49,716 bases of DNA. Origin: Bacillus_I endophytica_A. GTDB taxonomy: Bacteria; Bacillota; Bacilli; Bacillales; Bacillaceae_H. The notes under the pieces were generated by a model. That model saw only the letters and a list, made by a program, of their open reading frames with translations. It was not told the DNA's origin and made no database searches. Of the stretch, positions 33,430-41,160 are shown one piece after another. Position 1 is the stretch's first letter. Each line of letters starts with the position of its first letter. Where the stretch lies: NCBI RefSeq assembly GCF_026790145.1, contig NZ_JALAMS010000016.1, forward strand, positions 1 through 49,716. Direction: 5' to 3'. The position numbers and the translations under genes are program-made.

Positions 33430-34278
33430 TTAATTTTGATTAAATTCCATTCTATTAGCTAATTCCTTATATGAAATTGTACCCTCATTCATGTATTCAA
33501 GGTTACTGTCCTTCATAATGTGACGACTAATCTTTTTTAACAGGGTCACTGTTGCCCTAAAAGGGGCAGAACCACAGCTTACTCTTTCAATACCAATATT
33601 AGATAACTCTTCTAATGATGGGGAACCAGATTCAGCTAGTAGATTAATAGGACACGAAATCTCCTGTCTAAGTGTGTTAATAGAATCTATACCTCTCAAT
33701 CCAGGGATAAATACGCAATCAGCTCCTGCTTCTTGATAAGCTCTTGTCCTCTTAATAGTGGATTTTAATCGTTCATTAGGATTACCAACATTTAACCAAT
33801 ATAAATCTGTTCGTGCATTAATAAATAAGGGCATATTCATAGATTGAGAGATTTCCTTAATTATCCCTATTTTCTCTAGCTGTAGAGAAAGATCTGTTAT
33901 AGGGTTGTGAGAGTCCCCTGTTCCATCCTCAATGTTAATTGCTACTACCCCTGTTAGAATGATCTGTTTAATTTTCTCAGTTAATTCTTCACTACTTATT
34001 CCATATCCTCCTTCTATATCTGCACTTACAGGTACATTTACGGAGTTAACAATTAGCTTGAAGACACTTAACATCATTTCAAAAGGGATATTTTCCCCAT
34101 CAGGATAGCCTAACGAGATTGAGATTCCTGCACTCGTAGTACCAATCGCTTGAAAACCTTCCTCCTGATAAACTCTCGCACTCATAGCATCCCATGCATT
34201 GGGTAATACAAAAGTAGAAGGTTGCTGATGAAGCTCTTTAAACTTCTGAAACTTTTCAAATCGAATTTGAGTATCCAT
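33430..34278 (-). CDS. PEP mutase/isocitrate lyase-family protein
   Basis: A 282-residue TIM-barrel protein started at ATG 34278 (GGGAGAGGAATTTTGC upstream). Motifs of the family are LPNAWDAMSARVYQEEGFQAIGTTSAGISISLGYPDG (~24-60), SADIEGGYG (~90, metal-binding D and E), INIEDGTGD (~122) and ARTDLYWL (~150). It lacks the KKCG loop of true isocitrate lyase, so it is closer to the 2,3-dimethylmalate lyase/oxaloacetate decarboxylase-like or phosphonopyruvate group. It would cleave or rearrange a 2-oxo/hydroxy-dicarboxylic acid. It convergently faces the DinB gene; its relation to the microcin C-like cluster is open. Confidence 0.82.
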   Translation of the reverse strand: MDTQIRFEKFQKFKELHQQPSTFVLPNAWDAMSARVYQEEGFQAIGTTSAGISISLGYPDGENIPFEMMLSVFKLIVNSVNVPVSADIEGGYGISSEELTEKIKQIILTGVVAINIEDGTGDSHNPITDLSLQLEKIGIIKEISQSMNMPLFINARTDLYWLNVGNPNERLKSTIKRTRAYQEAGADCVFIPGLRGIDSINTLRQEISCPINLLAESGSPSLEELSNIGIERVSCGSAPFRATVTLLKKISRHIMKDSNLEYMNEGTISYKELANRMEFNQN

Positions 34279-34388
34279 GCAAAATTCCTCTCCCTTGTTA
34301 TTCGATATAGTACCTATCGTTATATTAAGAATTATAAAATAAAATGAAAAATAACTCTGAACACACAATTTATTGCAAATAAACAAAC

Positions 34389-34559
34389 TGTCCTACATCA
34401 AAAATAGTCCTAGATAACCTTTCACGAACACTTGGTAACTTAGCAGCTCCATTAGTTAATTATTAACTTGAATACTTAGAAGAAAAAGTAGAAGAAGCAC
34501 ATCACTTATTATTTAAAAATGAAATAATTATGTATGAAAATGATTATTATTATCAATAA
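34389..34559 (+). pseudogene. Gene fragment with one internal stop
   Basis: The frame reads CPTSKIVLDNLSRTLGNL, AAPLVNY, stop, then LEYLEEKVEEAHHLLFKNEIIMYENDYYYQ and a stop at 34557-34559. The composition before and after the stop is clearly protein-like. No start or ribosome site is visible. I cannot name the family. It is the only content seen in the 330-bp gap between the PEP-mutase-like gene and the DUF1540 terminator. Confidence 0.4.
34541..34555. promoter_or_regulatory. Fur-like 7-1-7 box
   Basis: TGATTATTATTATCA matches the Bacillus Fur box TGATAATNATTATCA with one mismatch. No gene start is close in either direction and the DNA overlaps the possible fragment coding DYYYQ, so it could be chance. 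Confidence 0.25.
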
Positions 34560-34573
34560 TATTAATAATCATT

Positions 34574-34610
34574 AATAAGGGCAACCATATGGAAGATGGT
34601 TACCCTTATT
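34574..34610 (-). terminator. Terminator of the first DUF1540 gene
   Basis: AATAAGGGCAACCAT and ATGGTTACCCTTATT pair with one mismatch around a 7-nt loop directly after the stop. Confidence 0.8.
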
Positions 34611-34612
34611 TA

Positions 34613-34768
34613 TTAAGCTTCTGGTACAAATGTTTTGCAATCCGTTTCTTCACTGTTGGATGCTTGTTTGCCTTTATGACTTACTACATAAATAGCGTCA
34701 GCCTTACATTTATTCCCTTGTCCCCAGTACTTACAGTTGTTTACTTCACAAAGAACATCTTGAGCCAT
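34613..34768 (-). CDS. DUF1540 small Cys-rich protein, copy 1
   Basis: A 51-residue protein: MAQDVLCEVNNCKYWGQGNK then CKADAIYVVSHKGKQ and ETDCKTFVPEA. The Cys pattern (C7, C12, C21, C44) and the EVNNCKYW..GN.C..D.I.V / ETDC.TF.P layout define DUF1540, a family often seen in spore-forming Firmicutes that probably binds metal. GTAGGAGGTGTAATATT stands before the ATG. A second, diverged copy is 72 bp upstream on the same strand, so they may share a transcript. Confidence 0.88.
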   Translation of the reverse strand: MAQDVLCEVNNCKYWGQGNKCKADAIYVVSHKGKQASNSEETDCKTFVPEA

Positions 34769-34840
34769 AATATTACACCTCCTACTTTGTTATGATTAAC
34801 AAATTGTGGATTGTTGATACTAATCTTCTATATAGTTTTT

Positions 34841-35002
34841 TTATGAATCACAAGGTTCAAAAGTTTTACAGCCTGTTTCTTCGGCTTCAGATGTTTGTTT
34901 CCCCTCAAGATTTACAACGTAAATGAAATCAGCACTGCATTTGTTTCCATTCTCCCAATTCTTACAGGTATCTACCTCACACAATACACCAGTTGCCATC
35001 AT
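34841..35002 (-). CDS. DUF1540 small Cys-rich protein, copy 2
   Basis: A 53-residue DUF1540 protein: MMATGVLCEVDTCKNWENGNK, CSADFIYVVNLEGKQ, ETGCKTFEPCDS. All four family cysteines are kept and one extra Cys is near the C-terminus. The ribosome site GGGAGGTGAAT fits either of two adjacent ATGs. It differs from copy 1 at about half the positions, so the duplication is old. Function unknown; spore or metal-related roles are guesses from the family. Confidence 0.88.
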   Translation of the reverse strand: MMATGVLCEVDTCKNWENGNKCSADFIYVVNLEGKQTSEAEETGCKTFEPCDS

Positions 35003-35339
35003 ATTCACCTCCCTTCAAATCTCATATAATTGGTTTATTAAAAGTTATTTCTACTCACCTAACAAAAAACCTTTTTAATATAAAAACTTGATTTATATAA
35101 ATGGATACTCTGTGGCCTTTTGAACGAACTACTCAAGGTACGTAACATAAATTATCATCTTTAATATCTTCATATGTAACAGAAAACTCTCTACCTCACG
35201 GAAAGTTTTTCTATTTTTAACTGTACCCCCTATAGAAACTTAGTTAACATGTTGTTCGTTAGGAAAGTTGGGACTTTTCTAACTTCTTGGCCTTCAAAAA
35301 AACTTATAATATTTCCTTTCTCTTCTTATAAAAGATTCT

Positions 35340-35420
35340 ATACATCGTTGAGTTAGCAAGCTCTTCTTCGTTCTCCAACACAAAAAGAGTGCATAAAAAC
35401 CAAATGTTTTATGCACTCAA
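35340..35420. repeat. Second copy of the downstream block, ending in a terminator
   Basis: TACATCGTTGAGTTAGCAAGCTC and what follows repeat 21551-21600. GAGTGCATAAAA (35387-35398) and TTTTATGCACTC (35407-35418) form a perfect 12-bp terminator stem next to the stop of the SSB-like/ParB-like copy 2. Confidence 0.7.
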
Positions 35421-35438
35421 TAAATATAGAAACTTCTT

Positions 35439-36092
35439 CTAATAATGTACAGGGACACGATCTAAATTCTTCTTTTTTGCGACATAATAACGGCTATAAC
35501 TATCCAGAAGCTCATGTGTTTCTGGATTAATAATAATCGGTTTATCTACCGTTCCATTCTTCTCAATGCTTTCCTCTACTGCCTTTTGTTTCGCTATCCC
35601 TGGAGTAAATTGAAGAAAGGATTCTGGGACCTTAATATCATCTAAAGACATCCAATCCTTGGTCCCCTTTGGAACAAGAAGAGGCTTTTTCACTTTCACT
35701 TTTGTACTCTCTTCTTGATGTTTACTTTCTACCGATTTTTGAGCCCTTGAACCCTTTTTCGGTATTTGTTTCTTCTCTTTTGCTTTGTCCTCAATTTCTT
35801 GTATCTGCATACAGATAACGCCGATCTCACCTGTGCATTGCTCAAACGGAATATCAAAACAAGGTTCTCCTTGAACAACGAAACGCCGTTGAGAAAATTC
35901 CTCTTGGGTTATATTTAATTTATTAAATTGTTTTAGGCTCAACACAACGGTGTATGTAATCGCATTACTTTGAAAAGGAATTCCTTTGGGTGCATTTGGA
36001 CTTCCCTTTTCCTCCATATCAAAAGCTAGATACTTACCATAGTCTTGAATTGAGCTAGTCGGACGGCCAGTTAAACTAATTTTTTGAGCCAT
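35439..36092 (-). CDS. SSB-like OB-fold fused to ParB-like domain, copy 2
   Basis: A 217-residue paralogue of 21963-22625, started at ATG 36092 behind GGAGGGAGAACG. It keeps the same order: OB-fold-like strands KISLTGRPTS, KYLAFDMEEKG, ITYTVVLSLKQF, RFVVQGEPCFDIP and GEIGVICMQIQEIE (~1-104), a charged linker, then the ParB-like domain LLVPKGTKDWMSLDDIKVP ... KPIIINPETHELLDSYSRYYVAKK (~140-217). Most differences lie in the linker. This copy lies at the edge of the plasmid backbone, just before the RHH gene and in the same orientation. It may be the founder. Function is unproven. Confidence 0.72.
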   Translation of the reverse strand: MAQKISLTGRPTSSIQDYGKYLAFDMEEKGSPNAPKGIPFQSNAITYTVVLSLKQFNKLNITQEEFSQRRFVVQGEPCFDIPFEQCTGEIGVICMQIQEIEDKAKEKKQIPKKGSRAQKSVESKHQEESTKVKVKKPLLVPKGTKDWMSLDDIKVPESFLQFTPGIAKQKAVEESIEKNGTVDKPIIINPETHELLDSYSRYYVAKKKNLDRVPVHY

Positions 36093-36108
36093 CGTTCTCC
36101 CTCCTTCT

Positions 36109-36143
36109 ATATATATATGTCTAGTATATATACCCTTATATAC
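36109..36143 (-). promoter_or_regulatory. Upstream element shared with the other paralogue
   Basis: ATATGTCTAGTATATATACC and CTTATATAC repeat the element at 22649-22680. Conservation between copies outside the coding part suggests a common control. Confidence 0.5.
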
Positions 36144-36202
36144 AATTGAATAGTGCCGAAATCCAAAAAACAACAGAAAAAAGTTATTATTCTATGTATT
36201 TA

Positions 36203-36412
36203 TTAAATTTCCAAATCACTAATCTTTTTCCACTGAATATTCTTATTAATGAGCTTTTCCAGATTATATTTTCGAGTCATTTGTTTATGAAAAGAAAGCC
36301 AGGATTTCAATCTGTATTCCAAAAATTCTTGTTGTGATATTCTTTTTTCTTTTGCCATTTCATCAATCTTTTTCACCTCAACTAGACCTATATTTCTCAC
36401 TTTAATCTCCAT
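36203..36412 (-). CDS. Ribbon-helix-helix-like DNA-binding protein
   Basis: A 69-residue protein: MEIKVRNIGLVEVKKIDEMA then KEKRISQQEFLEYRLKSWL. One strand (EIKVRNI) followed by two helices with the KRIS turn is the RHH (Arc/CopG-type) pattern. The C-terminal part is basic (KQMTRKYNLEKLINKNI). Such proteins repress plasmid genes or bind centromeres. Its upstream region holds two hairpins and the 11-bp phased repeats, which are the likely target. No partner toxin is visible. Confidence 0.68.
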   Translation of the reverse strand: MEIKVRNIGLVEVKKIDEMAKEKRISQQEFLEYRLKSWLSFHKQMTRKYNLEKLINKNIQWKKISDLEI

Positions 36413-36480
36413 TCCATTCCTCTTCTCTCAACATTCAGTGCTCTACATTCGAAAAGATAGAAGAGCATAAGGGGTTTTTG

Positions 36481-36516
36481 CTATCACATAGGGTGATAGA
36501 CTAGGCGAAGCCTAGT
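36481..36516. repeat. Two adjacent perfect short hairpins
   Basis: CTATCAC/GTGATAG (36481-36499) and ACTAGGC/GCCTAGT (36500-36516) stand side by side with 5- and 3-nt loops. They sit in the untranslated region between the iteron array and the RHH gene. Confidence 0.65.
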
Positions 36517-36547
36517 AAAACGGTGATATCAAAGAAAAGCGCTTAAC

Positions 36548-36619
36548 GTCCCCTCGGCGTCCCCTCAAATTATGATGAGGTCCCCTCAGTGGCCCCCTTA
36601 CGTCCCTTCAACGTCCCCT
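36548..36619. repeat. 11-bp phased GTCCCCT iteron array
   Basis: GTCCCCT or a close variant starts at 36548, 36559, 36580, 36591 (GGCCCCC), 36602 (GTCCCTT) and 36613. The steps are 11, 21, 11, 11 and 11 bp, about one DNA turn each. It lies just upstream (minus strand) of the RHH gene and downstream of the coiled-coil gene. Arrays like this are bound by plasmid regulators or replication proteins. Confidence 0.8.
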
Positions 36620-36624
36620 GGGTT

Positions 36625-36906
36625 TTAACGAGTAGGGACTAAATTTTTCTCTTTTTCGTTTAACTTTCTGAGCTTTTCCTTCAATAGTTTCTTCTCTTCT
36701 TTATAGAAATTAATGCCCTCTTCTTTCATCCAAATCTTATCCTCCTTTAGCAAATTTTGAGTTTCTGTTTCAACTTTTTTTATATCTATTTGATACTCCC
36801 TATCGGCTTTAAATTCGCCGATTTCTTTTCCTAAAGCTCTCTGATTTTCCACCTCAATTGCAATAGAAATTTTATAATATTTTATTTTCATTTTGTTAAA
36901 TGTCAT
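36625..36906 (-). CDS. Coiled-coil hypothetical protein
   Basis: A 93-residue Lys/Glu-rich protein, helical over nearly its whole length after a first strand MKIKYYKISIAIEV. The C-terminal 40 residues (EEGINFYKEEKKLLKEKLRKLNEKEKN) form a likely coiled coil. It overlaps the 3' end of the upstream gene by 11 bp, so the two are coupled. It is unknown in function; it may be a plasmid-maintenance accessory. Confidence 0.55.
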   Translation of the reverse strand: MTFNKMKIKYYKISIAIEVENQRALGKEIGEFKADREYQIDIKKVETETQNLLKEDKIWMKEEGINFYKEEKKLLKEKLRKLNEKEKNLVPTR

Positions 36907-37219
36907 CCACTAATAACTTGTAAGCTTGCCTATTTTGAGATGACTTTTCCGGACTCGTAGGCGTTTTTGTTTGACCGGTAGAGATTGTCTGAATGAGTTT
37001 ATCTTGTGACTCTTCTCCCTCTATTTTCACTTCATTTCCCGCAACATCCACGCTTTCTGCTTCCATCAGTTTTGATATAAAGCAAGGGCTAAGACTTCCT
37101 AATTTAAAGTTAAGTATTTCGCCCTTACCACGTACATGACACAAGACTTTAATCAGTATGTCTACCCTTGAATGGACTTTTTCTAGACTTAAAATTAAAT
37201 TCTTCTCCACTTTATTCAT
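36896..37219 (-). CDS. Hypothetical plasmid protein
   Basis: A 107-residue protein that I do not recognise. The N-terminal half (MNKVEKNLILSLEKVHSRVDILIKVLCHV) is helical; the C-terminal half is acidic and then Ser/Thr/Gln-rich (TISTGQTKTPTSPEKSSQNRQ) and probably unstructured. A similar N-ordered/C-disordered layout is seen in the ParR-like gene upstream. A terminator at 37251-37276 separates it from the partition operon, so it has its own promoter. The ribosome site is weak. Confidence 0.5.
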   Translation of the reverse strand: MNKVEKNLILSLEKVHSRVDILIKVLCHVRGKGEILNFKLGSLSPCFISKLMEAESVDVAGNEVKIEGEESQDKLIQTISTGQTKTPTSPEKSSQNRQAYKLLVDDI

Positions 37220-37250
37220 TCAACTTTTTCATCTTATCCCCTTATAAAAA

Positions 37251-37276
37251 ATAGCCCTCACATAATGTGAGGGCTA
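37251..37276 (-). terminator. Terminator of the partition operon
   Basis: ATAGCCCTCACA and TGTGAGGGCTAT form a perfect 12-bp stem around TA/AT with a U-rich tail on the minus-strand transcript. It lies 22 bp after the ParR-like stop. Confidence 0.85.
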
Positions 37277-37297
37277 TACTATATTCCTTAAAATTCA

Positions 37298-37702
37298 TCA
37301 AAAAATTGATTTCGGGTTAACCTTTTGATAATTAACTTTACTTTTAGCTTCTGGTTTATTCGTTTCTTCACTTACACGACGTTCATCTCGTACAGAGGAA
37401 GACGGCTTCTCAGGCATAGACGAAATTTCACCTGGAGATCCTACCGAAAGGATACTCTCCTTTACCGTTAAGGCCTCTTTTCCTCTAAGCGCTTCTAAAA
37501 TAAACATATCTCGACTCATTTCTTTATCGACATGATGATTTAAAACGCTCTCCGTTCCATACAACTCAATCATATGGTACACAATCTTACGTAAAGAAAG
37601 CGCAATATTATCCTGATTTTCAAACCATTCATAAAACTCATCGGTCTCGTTGCTTTTAAACTTCCAATTGTACTGTGTTTTTCTCTTCTTTTCATTCGTC
37701 AT
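37298..37702 (-). CDS. ParR-like partner of the actin-type partition system
   Basis: A 134-residue protein starting 5 bp after the ParM-like stop. The N-terminal ~75 residues (KKRKTQYNWKFKSNETDEFYEWFENQDNIALSLRKIVYHMIELYG) are of the RHH-like type seen in ParR/adaptor proteins, with the local pattern DNIxxSLRxxIxxxI. The C-terminal half is disordered and basic at its end (NKPEAKSKVNYQKVNPKSIF), as needed to hold a filament end. It would bind a centromere array and cap the filament. The identification depends on gene order more than on sequence. Confidence 0.72.
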   Translation of the reverse strand: MTNEKKRKTQYNWKFKSNETDEFYEWFENQDNIALSLRKIVYHMIELYGTESVLNHHVDKEMSRDMFILEALRGKEALTVKESILSVGSPGEISSMPEKPSSSVRDERRVSEETNKPEAKSKVNYQKVNPKSIF

Positions 37703-37706
37703 ATGC

Positions 37707-38891
37707 TTACATCACCACAGTTTCTTCATATTCTTCTGTAAATAGCATGTTGCGATTTAAGATATCTAATCCTTTCACGTTCATATCAACTGCATATTGT
37801 GCGGGGATCCAAAGGACTTTTGCATCTACGGAATCTGCAAATTCTTTTAGATACTTATATATATCTTCTTTAAACTCAATAGAACCTCCACCATAGCAAG
37901 CTAGATATTCCGGTTCACTAGAGAGTGTTGTCGTATATTTACGTTCTACATCTTCCAGGATGAAATCCACTTGATTGATACGAGCCTCACGCAAGTAATG
38001 AACAGCTAAATCATGATCCTTTGGATACTCATCTGGTCGCTCAATGTATTTCGCAAATTGCTGACGATTAATATTAAGACCTTTACGTTCTTCTTTCATT
38101 AATTGAATCGCTTCTTCTACCGCATGTCCCACTCCTCGTCTTTCTCCTGTACATTGTTCTGGTTGTGGATTCACTCCTACGGAATAAATATACTCCGTTG
38201 TGCCACTTCCAATATCAATATGCATAATCTTCGAGTTCATAAAGTAAGAACCATCAATACCCTTCATTCCATATTCTTTACAAAACTCTTGAAACATATC
38301 ATTTGGCGCTTCAAAGATGGCGTATAACGCTGGAATTCCCTCCTTCGTCACCTTTACTTGTGAGAAGTTTAGCTCTACCGTTACTTGCTCTTGACCGACA
38401 TACACAATCACTACATGAGAAGTATCCATAAAACGTTCTTCTAATTGCTTCGCTGTCTCCACATTATGTTGACTCGCTGGAATGGCGCTACTCATGCCGA
38501 CTTCCACTTTTAATGATTGAGGAAGTTCCCCTTCTTCTTCATATTGTTTCTGTACAGCTCTTGCTGCAGCATAACCTAACGTATTAATTAAAGGTAAATC
38601 ACTACTATGCTTTTCATGAACGGCGATATCCATGTTACTTACGCCTTCTGTCGTTTGAATTGCTCGTTCTCCAATCATATATAAACCATCACGACGAATA
38701 GATAAGCTCGAAATATGTACAAGTAATTGATCAATGAGGTTCGTTACGTTCTTTTTTATGTCATTCTCATGAACGGAAGGTTTTCGGTTAATTCGCTTAT
38801 AAGCACTCGGAATTTTCACTACTTGTTCCATTCCTGGTTCAAGAATTTTCATTTTGTCATTTCCAATATCGTTCGCAAGGATTAATTTCAT
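37707..38891 (-). CDS. ParM/Alp-type actin-like partition ATPase
   Basis: About 394 residues, started at ATG 38891 (AAGGAG upstream). The actin-fold motifs are phosphate 1 LANDIGNDKMKI (~4-15), phosphate 2 MHIDIGSGTTEYIY (~225-238), and adenosine motif CYGGGS (~343). IGERAIQTTEG (~74) and NTLGYAAARAVQ (~102) match the actin-like ALP_N layout. The protein would polymerise with ATP and push plasmid copies apart. It is followed by the ParR-like adaptor gene and preceded by 1.4 kb of repeats, the candidate centromere. It is likely plasmid-maintenance, not a host cytoskeletal gene. Confidence 0.85.
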   Translation of the reverse strand: MKLILANDIGNDKMKILEPGMEQVVKIPSAYKRINRKPSVHENDIKKNVTNLIDQLLVHISSLSIRRDGLYMIGERAIQTTEGVSNMDIAVHEKHSSDLPLINTLGYAAARAVQKQYEEEGELPQSLKVEVGMSSAIPASQHNVETAKQLEERFMDTSHVVIVYVGQEQVTVELNFSQVKVTKEGIPALYAIFEAPNDMFQEFCKEYGMKGIDGSYFMNSKIMHIDIGSGTTEYIYSVGVNPQPEQCTGERRGVGHAVEEAIQLMKEERKGLNINRQQFAKYIERPDEYPKDHDLAVHYLREARINQVDFILEDVERKYTTTLSSEPEYLACYGGGSIEFKEDIYKYLKEFADSVDAKVLWIPAQYAVDMNVKGLDILNRNMLFTEEYEETVVM

Positions 38892-40365
38892 TATTAAATC
38901 CACTCCTTTTTTGTTATCTTATATCAATTTTATCATAAATTATATAAAAATATAATAATAATTATATAAAATGATAACCAAAAAGAGACTCGAAGTAATG
39001 AGAGAAGAAAATGAATTTTTTTATATATAAAATATATAATTAAAACATCTTTATTATATTAATTTAATTAAAAATAATATATCTATACACTGAACACTTC
39101 TTTTTATAAGAAAACAAAGACTTAATGAATTGTTTTTATATAAAAATCATATAAATCAGACTAAAATAACAAATTTGCATACCACCTTATTATTTAGTTG
39201 ATCCAAAATTAAATTTTGTAGCAGAAACTATAATGAGGTAAAACACGGTATAAAAAACTATATAACGCGTATTTTTTCAAAAGAATTTATGAAATAGATA
39301 TTTTAATCGATTTTAAGTGGCGTCGTATCTCTCGTAACGCCATAAGAGCTTATAAACGTTGATAATAAAGGGTTTTTCACAATACATTTTCTTTTGTGAC
39401 GCTATCCGTTATAGCCTTTATCACCTGTTTATAGCGTTTCCTACAGCGTTATAAATAAGCAAGTACAGGATATCCTAACTTATTTAAATTTAGTTGTCTT
39501 TATCTATTTATCTAGTGTATTTATGTTCAAATTTAATTAAAACATTTATAAAAATAAGCTCTGATCTATTATTTTTAATGAGCATAGTTCCAAACTTAGA
39601 CAAAGGTATTATTTACATCGTCCAGAATTAAAACTAATAGAAAGTATTGTCACATCATAAAACACGTTATACCAAACTATATAACGCGTATTTTTTCAGA
39701 AGCATCTATGAAATAGATATTTTAATCAGTGTTATATTTACCGTAACGCTATAAGAGCTTATAAACATTGATAATAAAGGGTTTATATAATACATTTTCT
39801 TTTTGTGACGCTACCCGTTATAGTCTTCACAACCTATTTATAGCGTTTTATACAGCGTTATAAATAAGTCAACACTGTATAGCCTCACTTATTTAAATTT
39901 GGTTACCTTTTATCTATCTCTACATTGTATTTATGTTCAAATTTAGTTAAAACGTTTATAATTATAATATCTGATCTATTATTTTTATAAGTATAGTTCC
40001 AAACTTAGATAAAAGTGTTATTTAGATCGTCTAAAATTAAAACTAATAGAAAGTATTGTTGTCTCATACAAAACTACATAACGCGTATTTTTCAAAAGCA
40101 TCTATGAAATAGATATTTTAATTATTTTTAAACAGCGTTATATTTCTTATAGCACCATAAGGACTTATAAACATTGATAATAAAGGATTTCTAACAATAC
40201 AAAAACCTCTTGTGACGCTATCCGTTACAAACTACATAACTTATTTATAACGTTTTATACAGCGTTATAAATAGAATAATTGAACACATTTTAAGCATGA
40301 AAAAACTAAGAAAAATAAATTATTTTTGATAATTGAATTACATTATAAGAATGGAGGAATATACT
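38892..40365. repeat. Three ~400-bp imperfect direct repeats (candidate centromere/origin)
   Basis: Between the divergent ParM-like and MerR-like genes no protein is encoded. AACGCGTATTTTTTCA stands at 39264, 39683 and (with one T fewer) 40080, and the following stretches (ATCTATGAAATAGATATTTTAA, GCTTATAAACATTGATAATAAAGG, TTGTGACGCTATCCGTTA) recur in the same order each time. The period is about 419 and 397 bp, with the third unit cut at about 40280. Each unit has several TATAACGC/AGCGTTATA sites in both orientations. This resembles a partition site or replication region bound by a dedicated protein. Confidence 0.8.
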
Positions 40366-40920
40366 ATGGAAAACAGTACAATTGACCAAGAAAAGGCTTA
40401 CTGGACAAGAGAAGTAGCCGAATTATTAGATATAAAAGAGGGAACAGTGCGTAAGTACGCTCGTCTTATGGAGGAAAACGGGTATAATTTTCATAGAAAC
40501 GAGCACGATCAACGTGGTTTTTTCGAAAGAGATATTTTACTTATGAAACGCATCAAAGCTCTTAGCAAAACAAAAGGTGTGACGCTAGAAGATGCTGTAA
40601 ATACTGTTACAAAAGGAATTTCGGTGCCAGAAAGAGAGCCTATGACGCATACCGTCATGAATCTTCAAGAGGAATTAGAGCGTTCTATAGAACGTCATAA
40701 ACAAACTATGGAAGCTTTTATTGAACTAAAAAATGAAAATACAGAGATGAAGGAATTGTTAATTAACTTGTCAGAACAGATGAAACAACAACAGACATAT
40801 ATTGAGAATAGTTTAGAGAAAAGGGATCAAGTTTTGTTAGAATCTATCCAGAAGACTTTAGAAAAGAGAAAAGAAGAAGAGAGTACTGGATGGTTTAAAA
40901 AATTATTCAAGTCTAAATAA
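40366..40920 (+). CDS. MerR-type HTH + coiled-coil DNA-binding protein (RacA-like layout)
   Basis: A 184-residue protein started at ATG 40366 behind AATGGAGGAATATACT. Residues ~8-60 form a MerR-like winged helix: YWTREVAELLDIKEGTVRKYARLMEENGYNFHRNEHDQRGFFERDI. A long coiled coil follows (~95-165, LQEELERSIERHKQTMEAFIELKNENTEMKELL...), ending in a basic amphipathic tail GWFKKLFKSK that could touch the membrane. B. subtilis RacA, which binds DNA and membrane, has the same plan. It faces the triple repeats and is the natural candidate to bind them. Confidence 0.78.
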   Translation: MENSTIDQEKAYWTREVAELLDIKEGTVRKYARLMEENGYNFHRNEHDQRGFFERDILLMKRIKALSKTKGVTLEDAVNTVTKGISVPEREPMTHTVMNLQEELERSIERHKQTMEAFIELKNENTEMKELLINLSEQMKQQQTYIENSLEKRDQVLLESIQKTLEKRKEEESTGWFKKLFKSK

Positions 40921-41026
40921 GCATTTACTATTTACTGATGGAGACTTATAAAGCATGAGGAGACTGTTTTCATATTTACATTTAACAGGTTAGTCTTTCC
41001 TCAGTGTTTAAATAATATGACTGCTT

Positions 41027-41065
41027 AAAAGGCATAGAAATCTTAAAAGATTTTTTATGTCTTTT
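41027..41065 (+). terminator. Terminator after the MerR-type gene
   Basis: AAAAGGCATAGAAATCTT and AAGATTTTTTATGTCTTTT pair imperfectly (18-19 nt arms) with a short loop and T-run, about 110 bp after the stop. Confidence 0.6.
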
Positions 41066-41160
41066 AACTGCTTTATTAGTACGAGACAAAAAAGGGAATA
41101 GGTAGATAAGCATCCTTATAACTTACTTTTTCATCTTCAATCCAAAGTGAGTTATTGATT

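Noticed and set aside
37675..38327. Open frames on the plus strand opposite the ParM-like gene
   Set aside because: They have no ribosome sites and disappear against the clear actin-like protein on the other strand.
39230..40285. CRISPR array in the repeat-rich region
   Set aside because: Repeats are ~400 bp, imperfect and without equal short spacers; no cas genes are present.
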